Assembly: GCF_020042285.1 (NCBI RefSeq)
Contig: NZ_CP083388.1
Span: 2,630,001 to 2,694,000, forward strand
Length of the DNA stretch: 64,000 nucleotides
Direction: 5' to 3'
DNA from: Ferruginibacter albus
GTDB taxonomy: Bacteria > Bacteroidota > Bacteroidia > Chitinophagales > Chitinophagaceae
Positions 48,495 to 56,309 of this stretch are shown here, piece by piece (the stretch's first letter is position 1; each line of letters begins with the position of its first letter). Below the pieces are notes generated by a model, which was not told the DNA's origin, made no database searches, and was given only the letters and a program-made list of their open reading frames with translations. A program made the translations under genes and the position numbers.

Positions 48495-50093
48495 TTATTT
48501 GATTTCATATTTATTCAATAATTTTTTCAAATCATCCAATGTATTTATATCATTAACCGTTTTATCTTTTCTCCATCTATAAATCCTTGGAAATCGAAGT
48601 GCAACACCACTTTTATGGCGACTACTTTTGGCAATGCCTTCAAATGCTATTTCAAAAACCAACTCAGGTTTAACGGTTCTTACGGGTCCAAATTTTTCAA
48701 TCGAGTTTCTCTTAACAAATGAATCTACTTCTGCAAATTCCTTATCGGTCAATCCGCTATATGCTTTCGCAAAGCTTACCAGCCTCTCGCCATCTTTAAC
48801 GGCAAATGTGTAATCCGTATACAAATTACTTCTCCTCCCGTGACCTTTTTGGGCGTAGATCATCACTGCATCAATAGTCAACGGATCTATTTTCCATTTC
48901 CACCAATCTCCTACTTTTCTTCCAACCAGATAAGCAGATGATCTTCTTTTCAGCATTAATCCTTCACTCCCTACCTCTCTTGCTTTTAATCGAATAGCAG
49001 CCAAATCATCCCAGGAATTAAAATTTATTATAGGAGATAATTTTAAAACAGCGTTATTCACGGATTCAACTATGTGTTCCAACTGAGCTCTTCTTTCTTT
49101 AAGTGTTCTTTCACGCCAGTCATTTCCTTCATATTCCAACAGATCATACGCAAAAAATGCAACAGGGGCTTCATCTAAATTTTTTCGTGTTACATTCTTT
49201 CTTCCTATTCTTGTTTGCAAAATATTAAAGGATAAAGGCATGGTTTCTCTGAAAGGAAGTATCTCTCCATCCAACACTGTTCCTTCAGGCAATAAATCTT
49301 TTAAAATAAAATACTCCGGAAATTTATCTGTTATCAATTCTTCTCCCCTGCTCCATACAAATAATTCATTATTGCGTTTAATAATCTGTCCCCGAATACC
49401 ATCCCATTTCCATTCTGCTGACCACTCATGTGGTTGGCCTAATGTTGCAGGTTCAGCATCCAATGCATATGCCAGGTAAAAAGGATAAGGCTTTGATATG
49501 TCTTTGAAAGAATGTTCTTCGCTTAGCAATTCGTCGAATAAAGTTGTTGATGGATCCCAGTTGCCGCTAATGTGATGTGCGATAACAGAAGGCGAAAGGT
49601 TTACAGATTTTGCCAACGAATTCACCATTGATTTTTGAGAAACACCAATGCGAAAACTACCGGCAATTAATTTATTAAAAACAAAAATTTCATGCTGACT
49701 CATTTTACCCCAGGCATCCGCAATAAATTCCTTCTTTACTTTTTCATCCGCTTTCTCCAATGTTTTTAATGTTTCTAAATAATGCCAAAGAGGATAATTA
49801 TCTGTTGTACTTTTATTACCTGTTAATATCAATGCAATCGTTTCCCCTAGATCGCCTACGGTATGATAACATTCTTCGAACAGCCATAAAGGAATATCGG
49901 TAAGCTGCGAGCACCATATATGTAATAAAGAAGAGTTTACTATGCGCTTTGGTCGTCTTCCACTAAACAATGCAATTACCCAAACTTTGTCTTTATCATC
50001 TGCCGTAGAAAAATAATTTTCCAATGCCTTTAATTTGTCATTGGTTTTTGTAGAAGTTGCCAAAATAGTTACTAGCTCTGCAAACTGTTTCAC
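48495..50093 (-). CDS. ATP-dependent DNA ligase (ligase-exonuclease pair)
   Basis: 532 residues with a GTG start whose first bases overlap the TGA stop of the exonuclease (GTGA), so translation is probably coupled. N-terminal DNA-binding domain (~1-200), then the nucleotidyltransferase domain with motif I 'EWKWDGIRGQ' (catalytic Lys), 'VWSRGEELITDKFPE', 'GTVLDGEILPF', 'FFAYDLLEYEGND', 'EGLMLKRRSSAY', and motif V 'WWKWKIDPLTIDAVM'. The OB-fold follows with 'LVFEIAFEGIAKSSRHKSGV'. This is the B-type bacterial ATP ligase that accompanies an MBL exonuclease, and in many genomes also an Lhr-like helicase and PdeM phosphoesterase. Proposed role: DNA repair. Helicase and phosphoesterase are not in this window. 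Confidence 0.95.
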   Translation of the reverse strand: MKQFAELVTILATSTKTNDKLKALENYFSTADDKDKVWVIALFSGRRPKRIVNSSLLHIWCSQLTDIPLWLFEECYHTVGDLGETIALILTGNKSTTDNYPLWHYLETLKTLEKADEKVKKEFIADAWGKMSQHEIFVFNKLIAGSFRIGVSQKSMVNSLAKSVNLSPSVIAHHISGNWDPSTTLFDELLSEEHSFKDISKPYPFYLAYALDAEPATLGQPHEWSAEWKWDGIRGQIIKRNNELFVWSRGEELITDKFPEYFILKDLLPEGTVLDGEILPFRETMPLSFNILQTRIGRKNVTRKNLDEAPVAFFAYDLLEYEGNDWRERTLKERRAQLEHIVESVNNAVLKLSPIINFNSWDDLAAIRLKAREVGSEGLMLKRRSSAYLVGRKVGDWWKWKIDPLTIDAVMIYAQKGHGRRSNLYTDYTFAVKDGERLVSFAKAYSGLTDKEFAEVDSFVKRNSIEKFGPVRTVKPELVFEIAFEGIAKSSRHKSGVALRFPRIYRWRKDKTVNDINTLDDLKKLLNKYEIK

Positions 50094-51103
50094 GGTAATG
50101 GATTTGGTTCAACAATTGTTTCATCTTCATCTCCATACTCTGTCTTTACTTCTGCTGCTTCAATCCCCTGTTCATTCAAATAACGACTGAACGCTGACTG
50201 AAATCCATGAGTAGCAAACACTTTTTGTGCACCGGTATCTTTAATAGCAGTAAGCAAACCATTCCAGTCCGCATGATCGCTTAATACAAAACCTTTGTCT
50301 GCGTTACTTCTGCGGGTGTTTCCACGTACCTGCATCCAGCCACTGCAAATGCCCACTTCATATGGCTTAAACCTGTTTATCCAGGGAGAACTTTCAGAAC
50401 CGGAAGGAGCAATGACTACACATCCTTTTAGTTTTTCTTTAGGTGTTAATGGAGTAATTAATTCTACTTCGGGAAGATGAATACCGGCATTTATTAATGC
50501 CTGGTGCATATTCCATACAGCGCCGTGTACAAAAATAGTTTCTGTTACTTCAGACAAAGGCTGTAATAATCGCTGAGCCTTTCCTAAGCTGTAAGCAATC
50601 AACACACTACTTACCTGCTCCTGCTGATTTTGTTTTATCCATTGTTGAATATTTTCATACACTACTTTTTGAGGCAACCATTTATAAATAGGCAATGCGA
50701 AGGTTGATTCTGTTATAAATGTATTGCAACGAACAGGCTCAAAGCTTCCACTGATGCCGTCATTTTCTACTTTATAATCGCCGCTGAAAACCCATATTTC
50801 ATTTTTATACTCAAGCTTTACCTGTGATGAGCCAATGATATGCCCTGCGGGATGCAAGGATATTTTTACTCCGTTTATCGTGATCACTTCATTCCATTCT
50901 ATACTTTGATAATTATTTTCTCCTAACCTTGCTTTTAATATCGCCGTGGTATAGGGATGGCAGAGATAATGCCCATTGCCGTTTTTTGCATGATCGCTGT
51001 GTGCATGTGTGATAATAGCTTTATCAACAGATTTCCATGGATCAATGTAAACATTTGCAGGTGGACAATATAACCCTCTATCAGAAAATTCAATTAAAGC
51101 CAT
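50090..51103 (-). CDS. Ligase-associated MBL-fold DNA exonuclease
   Basis: 337 residues, metallo-beta-lactamase/beta-CASP-like nuclease. The metal-binding motif is visible as 'ITHAHSDHAKNGNGHY' (HxHxDH), with later His in 'LHPAGHIIGSSQV', Asp in 'VFSGDYKVENDG', and 'LSDHADWNGLL' and 'VFATHGFQSAFSRYL' toward the C-terminus. Opening 'LIEFSDRGLYCPPANVYIDPW' is characteristic of the ligase-associated exonuclease group. It overlaps the ligase gene by 4 bp and is the first gene of the pair. It likely trims DNA ends before ligation. Confidence 0.94.
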   Translation of the reverse strand: MALIEFSDRGLYCPPANVYIDPWKSVDKAIITHAHSDHAKNGNGHYLCHPYTTAILKARLGENNYQSIEWNEVITINGVKISLHPAGHIIGSSQVKLEYKNEIWVFSGDYKVENDGISGSFEPVRCNTFITESTFALPIYKWLPQKVVYENIQQWIKQNQQEQVSSVLIAYSLGKAQRLLQPLSEVTETIFVHGAVWNMHQALINAGIHLPEVELITPLTPKEKLKGCVVIAPSGSESSPWINRFKPYEVGICSGWMQVRGNTRRSNADKGFVLSDHADWNGLLTAIKDTGAQKVFATHGFQSAFSRYLNEQGIEAAEVKTEYGDEDETIVEPNPLP

Positions 51104-51519
51104 ACTTAAAATTACTTAAGTCAATTTATAAATACTATTTAGTCTCTTCAAACAAATGCCTGATCTTAACCACTTCCAAATCCAAGTCAACCTTTTAGTT
51201 GGGATGTTACAGCTATCCAACTATTCAAACTACATAAGCAAGAAAAACTCTTCAGGCTCCCATCAATGATACTATATATTTTGCAGGCGAGGGAACTTAT
51301 AATGTATTTCATCAGGAACTGCTGAAGCTTTAACTAGAGGAGAATGTTGCACAATTGATTGGGTAATGGTAATATTTCAGCTTCTTTATTAGGTTTAAAT
51401 CTAAAATAACTTTTCTCCATGAACAGTAACTGACTTCTAGATCAATTTAATTTATACATAAATTAAAGTATGCAAATAGCATGTGATTAAATTGAAGAAA
51501 ATAACAATAATAAGTAAAG
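51104..51519. other. Intergenic region, possible decayed coding remnant
   Basis: 416 bp without an intact gene. Around 51280-51370 one frame reads YFAGEGTYNVFHQELLKL, then a stop, then LEENVAQLIG. This looks like protein sequence interrupted by stops, so it may be a degraded gene, but no family was recognised. The rest is AT-rich with no clear structure. Confidence 0.3.
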
Positions 51520-51765
51520 TTAAACCAACGCCTCATTAATTTTAGATTCAACATTTTCAACTTTTTCTACTACTTGATCTGCTAAAGCATTTACTTCATT
51601 ATTTACGTCATCCCTGATAGCATTAATATTATCCTGAATAAAGTCCGAAAGATCATTAATGGATCTTGCAATTTTTTTTCTTGTTTCAGAGCCTTTACGA
51701 GGTGCTATAAGAATACCAATTACAGTCCCAATTATCAATCCCATAATAATTTTTTTAGAATTCAT
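51520..51765 (-). CDS. YtxH domain-containing protein
   Basis: 81 residues from the ATG at 51765; the frame to 51771 begins with TTG. N-terminal membrane helix with the YtxH signature 'IIMGLIIGTVIGILIAPRKGSETRKKI', here seen as the GLIIG..IGILIAPRKG block. A long amphipathic helix follows. Small membrane-associated stress proteins of this family are common in Bacteroidota and Firmicutes; biochemical function unknown. It starts 41 bp after the DUF1328 stop on the same strand, so the two probably form one transcript driven by the box at 52031-52044. Confidence 0.85.
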   Translation of the reverse strand: MNSKKIIMGLIIGTVIGILIAPRKGSETRKKIARSINDLSDFIQDNINAIRDDVNNEVNALADQVVEKVENVESKINEALV

Positions 51766-51806
51766 ACACAATGATTTTTATAATAAAGAGATAATAAGAA
51801 ACGTAA

Positions 51807-51974
51807 TTACTTTTTCATAATAGTCACACCTAGTGTAAACATTACTATAACAAGCACGATAAATATAAAAAATAATGTCTTAGCAATTGATGCTGCTCCT
51901 GCTGCAATTCCGGTAAAGCCGAATATTGCGGCTACAATAGCAATTACAAAAAATATAGCTGCCCATTTTAACAT
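51807..51974 (-). CDS. DUF1328 small membrane protein
   Basis: 55 residues, two hydrophobic helices: MLKWAAIFFVIAIVAAIFGF followed by TGIAAGAASIAKTLFF and a second helix ending TIMKK. The 'LGFTGIA.GAA.IAK.LF' type pattern is the DUF1328 (YtjA-like) signature. Inner-membrane protein of unknown function, widely found beside stress genes. First gene of a likely operon with YtxH, and preceded by a TGGCACG box at the expected distance for a promoter (about 65 bp). Confidence 0.88.
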   Translation of the reverse strand: MLKWAAIFFVIAIVAAIFGFTGIAAGAASIAKTLFFIFIVLVIVMFTLGVTIMKK

Positions 51975-52030
51975 AAAAAAGATTTTAAGTAGTTATTAAA
52001 TAAACACAAAAAGTTCTTTAATTAATTGTT

Positions 52031-52044
52031 ATAGAATCGTGCCA
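52031..52044 (-). promoter_or_regulatory. TGGCACG box upstream of DUF1328-YtxH
   Basis: Gene-strand TGGCACGATTCTAT lies about 68 bp before the start. It is among the best matches to the island-wide (T/A)GGCA(C/T)(G/A) motif. The GGCACG resembles a sigma-54 -24 element, but no GC is found at the -12 position. Confidence 0.45.
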
Positions 52045-52168
52045 TATATTTTTTAGCAATATTCATAAGCTTGGCGACTTCTATGTGTGGATTATTTTAC
52101 ACATTTATATTAAAAATCAAGGACTTGAAATTATACCCTCCTGTATTCTTTCCATTCTTGATCAATAT

Positions 52169-52181
52169 AGGCATGGTTTTA
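52169..52181 (+). promoter_or_regulatory. AGGCATG box upstream of the 129-aa gene
   Basis: AGGCATGGTTTTA lies about 57 bp before the ATG at 52228. Same motif class as the other island boxes. Confidence 0.35.
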
Positions 52182-52227
52182 TAATTACAGACTACGGAGA
52201 CGGACAGACTTAATCAATATTTTAATC

Positions 52228-52617
52228 ATGGTAATCTATATACAAATCCTATGGCTTATTTTATTGTCAATACCCATTGCTTGTGTCGCATGGACTATTA
52301 CTCACGAAGAAATATTCCAGGAGCCAAGAAAATATTGTATTTACAAAAGCCTTCATTGCAAAACTTTTATTCAGAGAAAATTCTTCTATCTTTTTACATG
52401 TGAATATTGTTTTAGTCATTACGTAACTATAGCATTTCTTTTTTTAACCAACTTCAGGCTATTAATTAATGATTGGAGAGGCTATATTATTGCAGGATTC
52501 TCATTGGTATGGTTAGCCAATATTTATATGAGCTTATTTGCATTTTTACGGCAAAGCATTAAGAAGGAAAAAACAGAAATAGAAATATTGAATAAAAGTG
52601 AAAAATCAATGGAATAA
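52228..52617 (+). CDS. Hypothetical membrane protein, three helices
   Basis: 129 residues, family not recognised with confidence. Hydrophobic helices at ~3-23, ~58-76 and ~84-108; a central Cys-rich motif 'FTCEYCFSHYVT' is reminiscent of the DUF1360 group ('C.WC.SFW' region), but this is only a resemblance. Charged C-terminal tail (KKEKTEIEILNKSEKS). Inner membrane. Located in the stress island with its own GGCAT box upstream. Confidence 0.65.
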   Translation: MVIYIQILWLILLSIPIACVAWTITHEEIFQEPRKYCIYKSLHCKTFIQRKFFYLFTCEYCFSHYVTIAFLFLTNFRLLINDWRGYIIAGFSLVWLANIYMSLFAFLRQSIKKEKTEIEILNKSEKSME

Positions 52618-52761
52618 GATCAATATATACATTCACACTTTAGAAATCACCCAATTTTATCTCCTGTTAGATCTTTAAAATGCAGACTAAACCTACTCAT
52701 TACGTGGATAATCTTTCTCGTTGTGTAGACTTAAAATTTACACTCCATCTAAAAAAATAAC

Positions 52762-52776
52762 AGGCACGGTATTTTT
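52762..52776 (+). promoter_or_regulatory. AGGCACG box upstream of DUF892 gene
   Basis: AGGCACGGTATTTTT lies about 49 bp before the ATG at 52812. Distance and sequence agree with the other boxes of the island. Confidence 0.4.
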
Positions 52777-52811
52777 AGAGTATTTGTCACTTAACAACTA
52801 AAAAAATAATT

Positions 52812-53360
52812 ATGGAAAAGACAACAAAACGCTCAAACAAAGCAACAATGAGCAAGACACATGAAAACGATTCACGATTGGAAGAATTTTTCCATGATGA
52901 ATTAAAAGATATTTATTGGGCAGAAAAACATTTGGTAAAAACACTTCCCAAAATGGCGAAAGCAGCCACTGCACAGGACCTGAAAACTGCTATCACCGAT
53001 CATCTTGAAGTTACAAAAGGACATGTTACAAGACTGGAACAGGTTTTTGAAAGTTTAAACCAAAAACCACAGGCAAAAAAATGTGAAGCAATGGAAGGTA
53101 TTACGAAAGAAGGTGAAAGTATTATTGAAGATACTGAAGATGGAACATCTACCAGGGATGTAGGAATAATTCTTGCATGTCAGAAGGTAGAACATTATGA
53201 AATTGCTACGTATGGAGGGCTTGCACAATTAGCAAAAACATTGGGCTATGAAGACGCTGCCGGCATTTTAACAAAAACATTGGCAGAAGAAAAAGAAGCA
53301 GATAAAGGATTGACAGAATTGGCAGAAAATACAGTTAACGAACAAGCGCACGCTGAATAA
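52812..53360 (+). CDS. DUF892 (YciE/YciF-like) ferritin-like protein
   Basis: 182 residues. Basic N-terminal extension (~17 residues), then the DUF892 four-helix bundle: 'FFHDELKDIYWAEKHLVKTL' near the start, 'HLEVTKGHVTRLEQVFE', 'DVGIILACQKVEHYEIATYG', and 'KTLAEEKEADKGLTELAE'. The Glu/His positions (E in DELKDIYWAE, H and E in HLEVTK, E and H in VEHYE, E in AEEKEAD) are those expected for a di-iron site. Stress-induced soluble protein, linked to osmotic and oxidative stress in other bacteria; exact function unsettled. Own promoter box and a strong terminator (53383-53411), so probably monocistronic. Confidence 0.92.
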   Translation: MEKTTKRSNKATMSKTHENDSRLEEFFHDELKDIYWAEKHLVKTLPKMAKAATAQDLKTAITDHLEVTKGHVTRLEQVFESLNQKPQAKKCEAMEGITKEGESIIEDTEDGTSTRDVGIILACQKVEHYEIATYGGLAQLAKTLGYEDAAGILTKTLAEEKEADKGLTELAENTVNEQAHAE

Positions 53361-53382
53361 AGACGAAGACATACCTTTTATG

Positions 53383-53411
53383 AAAGAACCAGATCAATGA
53401 TCTGGTTCTTT
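53383..53411 (+). terminator. Terminator of the DUF892 gene
   Basis: A perfect 13-bp stem (AAAGAACCAGATC with GATCTGGTTCTTT, loop AAT) continues into a T-rich tail (TTTTTATTTTT). It starts 23 nt past the stop codon. Confidence 0.92.
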
Positions 53412-53439
53412 TTATTTTTCTCATTTTAATTATTTAAAC

Positions 53440-53927
53440 ATGAAACAAACTTCAAATACACAACACAAAACTTTTTTGAAAAATTTGCATCTAAGATCAC
53501 TAAGACTACTGGAAGCACAGCTGCATTTATTATAGCATTCTTTTCTGTGATTGTTTGGGGGCTTACTGGTCCAATCTTTCATTATTCTGAAAATTGGCAG
53601 CTGGTTATAAATACCGGAACTTCAGTTATTACTTTCCTGATGGTCTTCTTAATACAAAAAGCACAAAACAAAGATTCATTGGCTATTCAGTTAAAATTAA
53701 ACGAATTGGTTGCTGCGCATGAATTTGCAAGCAATAGATTAGTGAATGTAGAGAACATGACAGAAGATGAATTAAAAGTTATTCAGAAATATTATGGCAA
53801 GCTAAGTGATTTCACCAAACAAGAAGAAAGCTTACAACAATCTCATTCCATCGATGAAGCAAAGGGAATGCATGATCTAAAAAAAGAAATGGAAGAGGAA
53901 TTAGAATCCAGGCTTAAACACAAATAA
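53440..53927 (+). pseudogene. Low-affinity iron permease (Fet4-like) family protein, apparent 1-nt frameshift
   Basis: The family's usual N-terminal block is present in one frame (FFEKFASKITKTTGSTAAFI, 53472 onward, continuing into IVWGLTGPIFHYSENWQLVI and 'FLIQKAQNKDSLAIQLKLNEL'), ending at 53927. That frame has no ATG, GTG or TTG until a GTG at 53547, which would cut off the first helix. The natural ATG at 53440 (MKQTSNTQHKT) is in another frame. The two would join if the T6 run at 53472-53477 had seven T's. So either this is a sequencing or assembly error, a real inactivation, or slippage. The intact product would be a ~163-aa protein with two membrane helices. Fits the stress/metal theme of its neighbours. 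If intact, role in metal uptake is only family-level. Confidence 0.75.
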
Positions 53928-53967
53928 GATATACTCTCAGTCCTTAATTATATTCGTATACTATAAA

Positions 53968-53982
53968 TGGCATGATTATTTT
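53968..53982 (+). promoter_or_regulatory. TGGCATG box upstream of DUF2252 gene
   Basis: TGGCATGATTATTTT lies about 44 bp before the ATG at 54013. Its first ten bases, TGGCATGATT, are identical to the box before the methyltransferase-like gene at 58665. Confidence 0.4.
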
Positions 53983-54012
53983 TATTGATTAAGTTCCTAA
54001 CAGTACAGCACA

Positions 54013-55221
54013 ATGGAAAATATATCAAAAGAGATTTTAAATTTTGGTAAGGATTTACTTCCCGATATGCTACAGTATAAGTATCAATTCATGACAGATA
54101 ATCTTTATCGATTTTACAGGGGGACTAATCATATCTTTTACAAGGACCTAAAAAAATCCCATCTACTTCCTTCCTCTCCCGTTTCATGGATCAGCGGCGA
54201 TTTACACTTAGAAAATTTCGGAAGCTTTAAAGGGGATAACCGTTTAGTTTACTTTGATTTGAATGACTTTGATGAAGCAGTATTAGCACCGTGCATCTAT
54301 GAAGTAGTTAAAGTAGTAACCAGTATTTTCATTGCTTTTCAAGCATTAAATATTGAGCAAAAGAAAGCATTAAACATGGCAGAATTATTTTTAAAAACCT
54401 ATTCCAATAAACTCATAAAAGGAAAAGCTGATTACATCGAAAGAAATACTGCTAAGGGGATTGTCTGCAACTTCTTAACTGCGGCAAGTGAACGTTCGCC
54501 AAAAGAATTAATAAAAAGCAGGACTATTACTAAAAATAAGGTTAAACTGGATCATCCAAAACATTTTCCTTTACATAAAACGTTACGTAAAGATTTAATT
54601 GAGCATATAACCACTTGGCTTAAAAAGGATGAAGCCAGTCCTTATAATTATGAAGTAATTGATGCAGCTTTCAGATTAGCCGGAACGGGTAGTGTTGGAC
54701 AAAAGCGTTATTTGTTTTTATTACAGTCTTCAAATAAAGCAGGAGAAAAATTAATGTTGTTGGATATGAAACAATCAACTCCTTCTTGCGTTGTGCCTTA
54801 TCTCTCTGTTAAGCAACCTGATTGGAAAACAGAAGCAGATCGTATTGTATCTATACAATATAAAATGCAAAATAAGATACCTGCGCTTTTAAGTACAAGC
54901 TGTTTTAAAAAAGACTGGTACGTTATGCAGGAAATGCAGCCCACTGAAGATAGCATCAATTTTAAATTATTAAAGAAAAACTATAGAGATATGTATCAGG
55001 TCATTGATGATATGGCAATGCTTACAGCTTCTTCTCAATTAAGAAGTTCTGGGCAACAAGGTTCAGCTATTGCTGATGAGCTAATTGAATTTGGGAAAGA
55101 CAACAAATGGCAAAATAAAGTATTAAAATATGCAATACAATATTGTTCTAAAGTTCAGCAGGATTACATTTCATTTTTAAGTGATTATAAAAAAGGAGTT
55201 TTTAAAACCAAACCCCATTAA
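54013..55221 (+). CDS. DUF2252 family protein
   Basis: 402 residues. The diagnostic kinase-like core is visible: 'FYRGTNHIFYKDL' (~38), 'WISGDLHLENFGSFKGDN' (~60), 'LVYFDLNDFDEAVLAPCIYE' (~80), and near the middle 'FRLAGTGSVGQKRYLFLLQS' (~225). The C-terminal part has 'YVMQEMQPTEDSINF'. DUF2252 proteins share an aminoglycoside-phosphotransferase/protein-kinase-like fold; no activity is firmly established. The HLEN and FDLNDFDE motifs would be the catalytic loop and metal-binding positions. Cytoplasmic. Convergent with the L,D-transpeptidase gene, 23 bp apart, with no terminator seen between them. Confidence 0.9.
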   Translation: MENISKEILNFGKDLLPDMLQYKYQFMTDNLYRFYRGTNHIFYKDLKKSHLLPSSPVSWISGDLHLENFGSFKGDNRLVYFDLNDFDEAVLAPCIYEVVKVVTSIFIAFQALNIEQKKALNMAELFLKTYSNKLIKGKADYIERNTAKGIVCNFLTAASERSPKELIKSRTITKNKVKLDHPKHFPLHKTLRKDLIEHITTWLKKDEASPYNYEVIDAAFRLAGTGSVGQKRYLFLLQSSNKAGEKLMLLDMKQSTPSCVVPYLSVKQPDWKTEADRIVSIQYKMQNKIPALLSTSCFKKDWYVMQEMQPTEDSINFKLLKKNYRDMYQVIDDMAMLTASSQLRSSGQQGSAIADELIEFGKDNKWQNKVLKYAIQYCSKVQQDYISFLSDYKKGVFKTKPH

Positions 55222-55244
55222 TAATTTATATCCTAATTGTTTAT

Positions 55245-56084
55245 TTATAGATCCGCATTCTTTCTTCGATTATTTTGTTCAAATAAAATACCCTCCTTAT
55301 AAGGTTTTACTACATCATTTAAATTTTCTTCACTTATGTCAAGAGCATTACTATTTTCAACAAGTCGCAACCAAGGTTTTGGTTCACTATAATTATAAGT
55401 TCCAAAAATAATTACAGGCGTTCCTTTTAAAATAATTGAATCTTTTCCGGCTAGCACCCACTGGTCTGCCCAACTATATAAATATTTTGAATCTTGTTCA
55501 GAAAGCCTCATGCAGGAATGTGATGAGGGGTAACCAGGCAAACTATATTGATGCCACCCTATGCCCGATTTGTTTTCGATATTAAAATTCCATTTGAGAT
55601 CCCACTCATCATTAAAGGTACTTTTTGTTTCTTCCGCCTTCCAATTAGTATAAAATAAGCCTGTTGGCGTAGGATCTGATTTTCTACCCATATTGGTTGC
55701 CCCTGTATATATCAGTTTGCCATTTTCATAAGCTCCAAAAGATTGAGTAGGATAAGAGAAAAAAATAACTTTATTAATTGAATCAAGGTTACTGACTGTT
55801 TTAGGAAAAGGGAAATAATCCTGGATGTTGTTCGTAAAGGTATCTGGTATTATAATAGAATCTATTAAACCCAAATGCTCTTTGTCGGTTCGGTTTATAG
55901 ATAAAACGATATAAGTTTTATTAGAGTCTAATGAATTTTTTTTCAGGAAATTTTTTCCTGGATCTAAATGATATTTTATAATTATTGAAGCTTTATTTTC
56001 TTTTTTTTCAGTGGAATTCTGGTGACATGCTGCAAATACAAGCAATAAAAATATATAGCCTATGACTGTTATTATTTTTCTCAT
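55245..56084 (-). CDS. L,D-transpeptidase (YkuD family) lipoprotein
   Basis: 279 residues. Lipoprotein signal (MRKIITVIGYIFLLLVFAACHQNS). Catalytic YkuD domain at ~105-235: 'QSFGAYENGKLIYTGATNMG', 'TPTGLFYTN', and the active-site region 'GWHQYSLPGYPSSHSCMRLS'. The catalytic Cys is present, but the residue before it is Ser where the classical motif has Gly (SHGC). Such enzymes make 3-3 peptidoglycan cross-links or attach lipoproteins. As a lipoprotein it would act in the periplasm. The extra ~40-residue C-terminal tail is polar. A TTGGCAT box lies upstream. Confidence 0.88.
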   Translation of the reverse strand: MRKIITVIGYIFLLLVFAACHQNSTEKKENKASIIIKYHLDPGKNFLKKNSLDSNKTYIVLSINRTDKEHLGLIDSIIIPDTFTNNIQDYFPFPKTVSNLDSINKVIFFSYPTQSFGAYENGKLIYTGATNMGRKSDPTPTGLFYTNWKAEETKSTFNDEWDLKWNFNIENKSGIGWHQYSLPGYPSSHSCMRLSEQDSKYLYSWADQWVLAGKDSIILKGTPVIIFGTYNYSEPKPWLRLVENSNALDISEENLNDVVKPYKEGILFEQNNRRKNADL

Positions 56085-56110
56085 GGTTTAAATTTTAAAT
56101 ACTACTTATT

Positions 56111-56125
56111 CTATTTTAATGCCAA
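56111..56125 (-). promoter_or_regulatory. TTGGCAT box upstream of L,D-transpeptidase gene
   Basis: Gene-strand TTGGCATTAAAATAG lies about 38 bp before the start at 56084. Weaker downstream half than the other boxes. Confidence 0.35.
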
Positions 56126-56309
56126 AGAATCAATTGACACACTAATAGAATAATTTAGTACAACATTTAAACATCAACATGAAAAAAGAGAAAACAACCA
56201 GACAAGAGAGTTAAGCACAGATTTAAACAGCACTATAAAGCCATGTGAAATGGATTTACCGCAAAAGAACTCTGACAAAAAGAAATTAGTCAATCCTAAA
56301 AAAAAGGTC

